Assembly: GCF_000425505.1 (NCBI RefSeq)
Contig: NZ_KE384392.1
Location: forward strand, 1 to 40,563
Length of the DNA: 40,563 bases
Direction of reading: 5' to 3'
Source of the DNA: Flavobacterium frigidarium DSM 17623
GTDB taxonomy: Bacteria; Bacteroidota; Bacteroidia; Flavobacteriales; Flavobacteriaceae
The translations under genes were made by a program, and so were the position numbers. Below are positions 16,759 through 26,800 of this stretch, piece after piece (within the stretch, counting starts at the first letter, position 1; each line of letters opens with the position of its first letter). Under the pieces are notes generated by a model. That model was not told the origin of the DNA. It searched no databases and saw nothing but the letters and a program-made list of their open reading frames with translations.

Positions 16759-16774
16759 TATCAATACAGTCAAT

Positions 16775-17488
16775 TTAATGAATTGTTTCAAGTTCTAAGT
16801 AAAGACGATTTAATTCATTGTCTAGGGCATCTACTGTTCTTATTTTATTTTCGATCTCGACTTGAGCAGCATCGATTTGTTCTTGTTTACCTTCTTCACT
16901 GCGGAGGAGTTTAAAGTTCTCTGCATTTTGCTTTTCTTCTTTTAAGTATACTAAATCTTGCTTGTTTTGTACTAACAAATTTTTTACCTCTTCAATTCTA
17001 GCGGTGATGGTATCTTTTCTATATTTGGCATTATTCTGCGATTGAATTCTCTTTTCGATTTCTTGCTGAATACGATCTTGGTTTGCCTCTTTTTGTTGGA
17101 TTTCCACTTGAGCGTTACCAAACTGTGTTTCTTTATTTCGTTCGTCTAAAATCGCTTGTTTTGATTGTTGGATGTATTTTAAAATTCCTATACCAATAAA
17201 TACAAAAGTCAATAATACACCAAGATAAAAATAGCTCTTTTTTAAACCTAGAATTGTAGCCGATTTTGTCGTAGCAACATCTTCGGTATAAGCTGATTTT
17301 TTTTCAGTGCTTTCGTCAGCTGTTTTATAAAACAGCTGCTGCAGTTCCGGAAAAGTTGCCGCTGGTTTCCATGCGACCATTCCATTAGACCAAACTAAAG
17401 TTTCTTTCAAAACAAGCTGAAATTGTAATTGCTCAATTGTGAAAGGGCCTGCATTTTCACCTCCGTTATTGATATAATATGTCTTCAT
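16775..17488 (-). CDS. GYF-domain membrane protein with coiled-coil tail
   Basis: 237 aa. Residues 1-55 form a GYF_2-type domain (YYINNGGENAGPFTIEQL, then LVWSNGMVAWKPA), a protein-protein interaction module. One membrane helix follows at about 90-108 (FYLGVLLTFVFIGIGILKYI). The remaining 130 residues are a Gln/Glu/Lys-rich coiled coil. A cytosolic N-terminal GYF domain with a tail on the other side of the inner membrane would be expected from a single-pass layout. The partner is unknown. A perfect -7 box lies at 17532-17539. Convergent with the oxygenase. Confidence 0.85.
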   Translation of the reverse strand: MKTYYINNGGENAGPFTIEQLQFQLVLKETLVWSNGMVAWKPAATFPELQQLFYKTADESTEKKSAYTEDVATTKSATILGLKKSYFYLGVLLTFVFIGIGILKYIQQSKQAILDERNKETQFGNAQVEIQQKEANQDRIQQEIEKRIQSQNNAKYRKDTITARIEEVKNLLVQNKQDLVYLKEEKQNAENFKLLRSEEGKQEQIDAAQVEIENKIRTVDALDNELNRLYLELETIH

Positions 17489-17531
17489 TTTTAAGGTACT
17501 AGAGTAAATGTTTAACGATAATTTATGGTTG

Positions 17532-17539
17532 CAAAAATA
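17532..17539 (-). promoter_or_regulatory. -7 element for the GYF gene
   Basis: Reverse-strand TATTTTTG matches TAnnTTTG and lies 44 nt before the ATG at 17488. The rest of the 336-bp gap 17489-17824 holds only AT-rich sequence and the giant-gene terminator. Confidence 0.5.
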
Positions 17540-17770
17540 GTATTCTTATAGTTCATATTGGGCATTATATACTTTAAAATCAATTTTTATTAAAATAACT
17601 AATTGTGTATATATGCAGGTTTTTAGCCCTAACTGAAGTGGAATTCCTTTTCTATACAAATGTATTTTATCTTGACTTAAAAGAACGACTGTAAGAAGCT
17701 CCTTTTAAGGCTTAGAATAAAACATTTTTAAAGAAAAGAATGTAGTGGAGGCTAGGAATAGCTCCAAATT

Positions 17771-17808
17771 AAAGAAAAAAAAGGCTATCCAAAATTGTGG
17801 ATAGCCTT
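17771..17808 (-). terminator. Intrinsic terminator of the giant adhesin gene
   Basis: AAGGCTATCC (17781-17790) and GGATAGCCTT (17799-17808) form a 10-bp stem with an 8-nt loop. On the reverse strand it is followed by six T, then CTTT. It lies 17 nt after the stop at 17825. Confidence 0.93.
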
Positions 17809-17824
17809 AAATTAAGTGATTATT

Positions 17825-20800
17825 TTATTGTTGTTGTAAAAACAAATAACCTGCTTTTCGTTTAAGATTGATACCCGATCTGTACTTGATCACATAGAAA
17901 TAAGTTCCTGATGGGAGCTTATCATCTTTAGAAATAGTCACCCTACCTTCAGAGTATCCTCTAAAGTAGTTGTTCCTTGTTCCGTAGCCTTTAGTCTCGT
18001 AAACTAGGACACCCCAACGGTTGTAGATTTCGACTGTGTTTTCAGGGAATTCAAAAATCCTACCTAAAACAAGTACGTCATTTTTACCATCAGAATTTGA
18101 AGAAACAAAATTAAATACCTCAATCTCATCATCAGGGATGTTAGGGTTAAAATTCCCTACTTCAAGATAATCAGGGATGCCATTTGCGTTAGCATCGATA
18201 GCATCGCTCGGGTTTCCATCACCGTTAGGATCTGCACCTTCTCTTCGAGTTGTTATACCATCACCATCGTCATCTGTATCTAGATAATCAGGAATTCCAT
18301 CATTATCAGTATCGTCTGGTCCGTTTCCGTCTCTATTAGGATCTAATTCATAGATGGTAAATACGCCATCATTATCATCGTCAGTATCGCGGTAATCAGG
18401 TTGGTCCGTTAGATCAGTATTGTTAGTATCTAAACTACCATTTCTAAGTCCGTTATTCACTACAAAACCGTCTGTGGTATTGCTTCCTTCAAAACTATCA
18501 TTAAGTCCGTCATGATCAGCATCATTTCCTGAAAGGAATAAATCAGGTATACCATCGTGGTTTTTATCAAATGCTTCTATGGTGTCTGTAATACCATCAT
18601 TATCTGAGTCATCATCAAGATAATCTGGTAAATCGGTTCCATCAGTGTTTTCTGGTGTGATTCCAATTGTAGTTCCTTTTTCGTAGGCATCGTCAAGACC
18701 GTTTAGATTAGCATCGATTCCAGTAGGAGCGATGTAAGCTTCTGTTGATTGTCCTTCGACGTTGTCAGGAATTCCATCATTATCCGCATCAATGTCAAGG
18801 CTATCGACAAACCCGTCCCCATCACTATCGTTAATGCCTTCAACAGTATCTAATATACCATCGTTGTCGTCGTCAATATCGATGATATCAGCCACACCAT
18901 CAGCATCTGTATCTAGATAACTACTAGTAGGATCTTCAAAGTCGCCATCACCATCAATGTCTATATTGGTACTGTCATTAGTATCATCAGAATCTTCTGA
19001 AACCGCAACATTTGAAGACGGAATCATTGCGGTGGCAATAGCACTATTATCCACAAAGCCCATTATTAAATCTTCTGCAGTTACAATATGTTGTGCTGTT
19101 GTTGCAAATGATGCACCAGGACTCAAAGTGCTTTTTGTCGCTGAGCTTGTAAAGGTTGCATTAGCATCTTGAATAACCACATTTAACAAAGTCACTGTTC
19201 CTGTATTTTTTACTGTGATAGTGTACGTTAAAATATCTCCAAGATTAGTAAATCGAGGCGTAGTCGTTACCTTAGTAAGGTCCATTGTGGCTGTTTGCGG
19301 AATAGCAGTTACAGTTGCATCATCAGGATTTCCGTTTCCATTGGTATCTACATTTGCTGGATTATTAGGATCATCAGATAAATCACTTACGGCATTTCCT
19401 TTAGGGTCTGTAGCATTTGCAGTGGCAGAATTTGTAACACTAGCAGCATCTAAATCATTTTGAGTGATCGTATGCAAGGCAGTTAGGAATACTTTTTGTC
19501 CAGGTTCTAATTTTGCAAAGTTGGCCGGTAGTACACTTGCATTATCAGCATTTGGATCTACAACAGCTACATTAGTAAGCGTAACATTACCTGTATTTGT
19601 TAGCGTTAAGTTGTACAGAATTACTTCGCCTACTTCATCCCATAAACCGTCAGGAGCTGTGGTTACTGTTTTTGTAAGCGCTAATTTTGGTTTTTGGACC
19701 ATTGCAGTTACAGTTACATCGTCAGGATCGCCATCAGCATTTGCATCAATATTGGTAGGATTAGTTGGGTCATCAGAAATATCTAAAACCGTGTTACCTA
19801 ACTTGTCTCTACTACTTACTGTCGCTGAGTTGTTTACTAATCCAGCATTTAAGTCAGTTTGTGTAATAGTATGTGTAGCCAATACAGTTGTAGATTGCCC
19901 TGGAGCAAGTGCAGTTGTTATTTGTGGCACAATACTACCGCTATCTGCATTAGCATCAGTTACTCTTACAGCTGTTAATGTGGTACTACCTGTGTTAGTA
20001 ACTACCATATTATAAGTGATTTTTTCACCCACTGTGTCATAAGGACCATCTGCAGCTACTAGTGCTGTTTTTGTAATGTTGATTTTGCCTTGCACAGGGA
20101 AGGTAGTCACTGTTGCATCATCAGGATTTCCGTCGTTATTATTATCTAGGTTTGCAGCATTTTCAGGATCGTCAGAAGTATCTCTTACCGTGTTTCCGTT
20201 AGGGTCTTGACCGCTAACATTGGCTGAGTTTGTTATTTGTCCAGCGTCTAAATCTGCTTGTTTAATGATGTAAAGAGCAGTAAAAGTAGTCGCATCTTTT
20301 TGGCTTGGAGCCAAATCAATTGCGTTTCCAGTTACCGTAACTAGAGGATCAGTGATTAAAATGTTATTAATCGAAAGATTTCCAGTGTTGGTCACTTCAA
20401 ATACATAGCTAATGGTTTCATTTAAATCAGCAAAACCGTTTGCATTTAAGTCATTAAATGTTGCTGTTTTAGTTAATGATAAAGAAGCTTTTCCTGTTAG
20501 CGAACTCACAGTAGGATCATCTGGATCACCATCACCATTTAAATCAATATCATTAGGATTGTCGGGATCGTCAGAGAAATCACTCACATCAGTTACAACT
20601 GTTCCATCACGATCTTGACCTGCTGCAATAGCTGAGTTCGAAATTGAACCTGAATCGATATCTGATTGTTTGATAGTATAAATAGCAGTAAAAGTAGTGT
20701 CATCAATTTGTGCCGGACTTAAGTCAATAGGACCTCCTACAACTGGAACTATTGGGTCAGTAATCGTCACGTTAAATACAGTTACATTACCGTTATTACG

Positions 20801-23800
20801 AATATCAAACTTGTAGTTGATTGTTTCGTTTGCTTGCGGTAGTCCATTACCATTCTCGTCATTGAATGTCGCTGTTTTAAACAATGACAACTGCGATTCT
20901 CTAGCTAGAGTAGTGGTAGTATCATCGTTTTTAGCAGACGTTGTTGGATCATCTGATTTGTCAGAAACGGTATTGCCCATTGGATCTTTACCAGAAGCAG
21001 TGGCAGTATTAATTACATATCCTAAATCTACATCCTCTTGCGTTAAAACATAAGCAGCTTTAAAAGTGGTTGTATTTCTTGCCTGAGGTAATAAAGTAAT
21101 AGGTCCTCCAGTCACTGTTACACGTGCATCAGTTACCGTTATACCAGATACTGTTACATTTCCGCTATTAGACACATCAAATTGGTATCTAATTGTTTCC
21201 CCTGCTTGTGCAAGTCCATCACTATTGGCATCAATAAAAATACCAGTTTTAGTAATGGTCAATTGTGGTTTAGTTGCTAATGGCGTTACGGTCGTATCAT
21301 CTGGTTCTCCATCTCCATTAATATCATTATTTGTGGCGTTAGTAGGATCATCTGAAGTATCTGATACCGTATTTCCTTTAGGATCTTTAGCATTCACAGT
21401 TGCAGCATTTACAATACTACCCGCATCAATGTTCGCTTGAGTAATTGTATAGTTTGCAAAGAAAGTTGTGCTGTTATTCTGTCCGGGTAACAGTGAGATA
21501 GGACCACCGCTAACAGTTACTAATGGATCAGTTACTATCACATTAGAAAGAGACACATTTCCAGTATTACTTACTTTGAAATTGTATGTGATGGTCTCAT
21601 TTAATTGTGGTAATCCATCATTATTTTCATCGTTAAAAGTAGCTGTTTTTTCTAATGACAACGATGGTTTTTGTGTAACAAGAGTGACAGTTGCATCATC
21701 TGGATCACCATCTGCATTTGCATCATCATCATTAGTATTATTTGGATCATCAGAGATATCAGTAATGGTATTTCCAAAAGGATCTTTTGACGTTACCGAT
21801 GCACTATTTGTTACTCCTCCAGAATTGATATCTGCAAGTGTCAAAGTGTGGTTAGCATTTACAACTGCGCTAGCTCCAGGTGCAATTGTAGCAATTACAG
21901 CAGGAAGTATGCTTCCATTATCTGCATTAGTATCAGTAACAATTACGTTTGTAAGAGTCAAGTTTCCTGTGTTTGTCACTGTCAATTTGTAATTGATAGC
22001 TTCCCCTACAGTGTCATAAGCTCCATCAGCTGGTGCTAAAGCTACTTTAATTAAGCTAATAATTCCTTTTCCAGGGAGAGGAGTTACCGTAGCGTCATCA
22101 GGCTCACCATTACCATTAATGTCTTGATTGGTGCCATTGTTAGGATCATCAGAGGTGTCTTTAACAATAGCCCCATTCGGACTCACACCAGATGCGATTG
22201 CAGTATTAGTTACCTTACCGGCATCTATATCACTTTGTTTGATTGTGTATGATGCAGTAAAAGTAGTTGTATCATTTTGAGTAGGGTTCAATGTAATTGG
22301 ACCACCACTTACAATTACTAATGCATCGGTTATAGTGATGTTGCTAACCGTTACGTTTCCAATGTTTTTTACATCAAACGTATATGTTATTTGTTCGCCT
22401 ACTTGTGCAATTCCATCTGCATTTCGATCATTGAAAATTCCTGTTTTGCTAACAGATAATTTTGGGTTCGCTTTTAACTTCGTGACCGTTTTATCATCAG
22501 GGTGTCCATCACCATTAGTATCAACATTACTAGGATTAGTAGGGTCATCAGATAAAGCTGTAACCGCATCTCCGCTAGGATCTTTTGCTGTAGCTGTTGC
22601 ACTATTTACAACAGTACCCAGATTGATATCATTTAAGGTTAGTGTGTACGAACCTTTGAAAGTAGCAAGATCTGATTTATTAGGAAGTAAAGTGATAGGT
22701 CCTCCAGAAATAGTAATTAACGGATCTGTGATTTTAATATCATTTAAGGTTACATTTCCATTGTTTTTTACATTGAATATATAATCAATTGTTTCACCTA
22801 CCTCAGGGAAGCCGTTGCCATTTTCATCTTTAAATACCGATGTTTTTAGTAAGGTCAACTGTGCATCTTGAGTCAGTTTTGTCACAGTAGCATCGTTATC
22901 AGCTATTGTTGAAGGATCATCAGATGCATCTGTAATAGTGCTACCATCAGGAGCTTTTCCCGAAGCTGTAGCTGTATTTACCACGGGACCATTATTTACG
23001 TCGGCTTGCGATAGGGTATAGATGGCAGTAAAAGTGCTACTGTTGGTTTGACCTGGGATTAGCTTAATTGGTCCACCAATCACAGCTGTTAATAGATCGC
23101 TAATTGTAATACCGCTCGTCGTTACATTTCCAGTGTTGGTCACATCAAAAGTGTATTCGATTTTCTCGCCAGCTTGTGCTAGTCCATCACTATTAGCGTC
23201 AATAAATACACCAGATTTTTTCAATGTTAATTCAGGTTTAGAGACTATTGTAAAAATAGTGCTATCATCTGGATTTCCATTTCCATTGGTATCTGCATTC
23301 GTGTTGTCTTTCGGATCATCGGAGATATCACTAATTTCATTTCCTTTTGGATCTACCGCAGTTACAATTGCTGAGTTAGTCAAACTACCTGCATCAATAA
23401 CCCCTTGGGTTAAAGTGTAAGTTCCAAAGAAAGTAGTTGCATCTGTTACAGCTGGAGCTAAATTAATAGGACCTCCATTTACTGTAATTAGTGGATCTGT
23501 TATTTGGATTCCTGTCAAGTTTACATTTCCTGTATTTGCAACTTTGAAACGGTAAGTAACTGTCTCATTGAGCTGAGTGATACCATCACCATTTTCATCA
23601 TTAAATTGGAATGTTTTCTCTAAAGCAATTACTGGTTTTTGGACTATAATCGTTCTTGTAGCATCATTTGCAGCTGCGGTAGTAGGATCATCAGAGCTAT
23701 CTGTTACGATAGTATCACAAGGGTCGAAAGCCGTTCCTATAGCAGAGTTGTCTACAAAACCAGCGTCTAAATCAGCTTGAGTAATGGTGTGCGAAGCTGT

Positions 23801-26800
23801 AAATACAACACTGCTAAAGGCTGCAACCGCAGGTACTGTAAGTGGACTAATGCTGTTAGCATCTGCGTTTACATCCGTCACTGACAAATTGTTCAATGCT
23901 ACTTCATTTGGATTTTCAACTGTAATTTGGTAATTAATAACCTCTCCAAGACTATCGTAAGCACCATCTGTTGCAGCTAGAGTAGTTTTAGTCACTATTA
24001 ATTTAGCTTCAGGACTTACAGTAACAGTGTATGTGTATTCGGCACCTGTACATCCTTTTATAGACTCGGGTGTAATTTTATAAATAACCGTTTGAACAAC
24101 TCCCGTAGTATTTATTAATGTGTCTGTAATTGTAGCGTTACTACTAACAGTAGTTGTTGCACCACTTATATTAGGATTATTTACAGCCGCCCACTTAAAG
24201 TTTGCTCCTGCAACGTTAACATCAGCATTTAAATCATGGTTCAACGGAATGTTGCTACAGATAGTTGCTGTAGGCATTATTGCTACAAAAGGTTCGGGGT
24301 TTACAGTAACTGTGATGTCAAATGTAGGACCTTCACATCCTTTATTGTTGAAAGGAGTTACAGTGTATTTTACAGTTTGAACAACTCCTGTTTTATTTAT
24401 TAAAATGTCATTCAATAATGTTCCGCTGCTATTGTTTTCACCAGTTACATTAGGGTTGTCAATGACAGACCATTGAAAAGTAGGGTTGACCAATGGTGTT
24501 ACCGTTTTTAAATCATAGTTTACAGGTAAATTACTACAGACAGTTCTGGTTTTATTGGAAATAACCAATGTTGAAGTTACGTCAATTTGGTAAGTATAAA
24601 CGTAAACGTCACTATTTCCGGCACAGTCAGTGTAGGTGAATGTATATATTTTAGTTCCATCACATACCGGACTCGCACTTTCAGTAACAACTGGAACGAT
24701 TGTTTTACCGCAATTATCGATAACGGTAGGAGCGGTAGGTTGTACGGCCTTAGAAATATCATTTACCGTCGAACCCGCATTAGCCGGAACAACTGGTTTA
24801 GTTGTCAAGTCGATTGTGTAGGTATAAGTGTAAACAGATACATTAGAAGCACAATTAGTATACGTAAATGTATATACTTTAGTTCCTTCACAAGTAGGAT
24901 CAGTCGACTCTGTGATTACAGGAATTATGTCGTTTCCACATTGATCAGTAACTGTTGGCGTAGCAGGTTGTACTGCATCAGCAAGACATTCTACAGTCGA
25001 ACCAGCATCAGCAGGAACAATTGGTTTAGTAGTCAAGTCGATTGTGTAGGTATAAGTATATACCGAAACATTCGACGCACAATCCGTATAGGTATAAGTG
25101 TAGACTTTAGTTCCTTCACAAGTTGGATCAGCCGAAGCAGTGATTACAGGAGTAAGGGTATTTCCACATTGATCAGTCACTGCTGGCGTAGCAGGTTGCA
25201 CGGCATCAACAATACATTCTACCGACGAACCAGTATCAGCAGGAACAACTGGTTTAATGGTCAAGTCGATTGTGTAGGTATAAGTATAAACCGAAACATT
25301 CGAAGCACAGTCAGTATAAGTAAAAGTGTATACTTTAGTTCCTTCACAAGCAGGATCAGTTGATTCTGTGATTACTGGAGTAAGTGTATTTCCACATTGA
25401 TCAGTAACTATTGGAGCAGCAGGTTGTACTGTATCAGCAAGACATTCTACAGTCGAACCCGCATTAGCCGGAACAACTGGTTTAGTTGTCAAGTCGATTG
25501 TATACGTATAGGTATAAACCGAAACATTCGAAGCACAATCAGTGTAGGTAAATGTATATACTTTAGTTCCTTCACAAGTAGGATCAGTCGACTCTGTGAT
25601 TACAGGAATTATGTCGTTTCCACATTGATCAGTCACTGTTGGCGTAGCAGGTTGCACTGCACCAGCAAGACATTCAATAGTCGAACCAGCATCAGCAGGT
25701 ACCACAGGAACAGTTGTTTTGTCAATGGTGTAAACATATTTCCAATTTGAAACCAAACCGGAACAATCTGTAAACGTGTAGTTGTATGTTCTTGTTCCTT
25801 CGCAAGTTAATGTAGAAGGATCATCTACTGTTGAAACTAAGACAGCAGTTATATCTGTTCCACAAATATCTTTAATTCCAGCTGGAGGAGTAGGAGGAGT
25901 AGCATCATCACTACACTCTACAGTACTTGTTCCATTTGCTGGCACAGTTGCAGGAGGGGTTGTACGATCAATAATATAGGTATAATTATATGTAGCAACA
26001 TTCCCGCCACAATCTGTGTATTCGAAAGTATATGTTTTAGTTCCTTCACAACTTTGGTCTCCCGTTGCAGTTGATGTTTTTACAGGTAGTATGGAGATAC
26101 CTTGATAATCCAAAACTATTGGAGCTTCAGGTTCAATTATTTCCGCAGCGCATTCCACGATAATTTCATCATCTTCTGGGACTTCTATTTGAGAATAAAC
26201 AGTCACTACATATTTGTAGCTGTCTATGATTGTACCTGTGGGATTTGAAACTGTGATGTTGTATTGCACAGTTTGATCCACACCACTTGTATTTATTAAT
26301 TGATCGTCAATTTCAGTAGTTGATTGTGAACTTGTGCTTAAACCAGTAATTTCATCATTTGGAACTGCTAACCAACTGAATGTCGCTCCTGTATACGGAC
26401 CATCAGTTATTAAATTGTGGCTTAGAGTTATATTACTACAGATAGCATCTGTTGGATGTATGGTTACGCTTTTCGTAGCATTAGCAGTAGTATTAGTAAG
26501 TGGGTTTATTTTAGGCTTTCCAGTTGCTGTTACTGTATTAGTTATGTCAGTTTGATTTGTGATGTCGGCAGTAGTAACTGTGTAAGTTGCAGTCCAAATA
26601 CCTGTTTCTCCAGGTGCTAAAGTTTCAATTTCATTATCAGTAATATCGTCATCTGTACCAGTTGTACTTTGAAGAGCAGGCGTTGATAACGTGCCAGTAC
26701 CGTTGTGTATGTCGCTTATCGATATAGCATCGATAGTTATGTTTCCGTCATTGGTTACCTCGTAGATATACGTTAAAACTTGAGCGTTAGCTACATTTGA

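Noticed and set aside
19464..20015. 183-aa plus-strand open frame inside the giant gene, and similar ones between 18957 and 27439
   Set aside because: They are antisense shadows of the repetitive reading frame, low-complexity and without promoter or family features.
24587..25363. 258-aa plus-strand frame with repeated ISRNNWF-like blocks
   Set aside because: It is the mirror of the 228-bp coding repeats on the other strand, not an independent repeat protein.
24581..25720. CRISPR-like periodic repeats
   Set aside because: The whole 228-bp unit is conserved and coding; there are no short repeats with unique spacers, and no cas genes.
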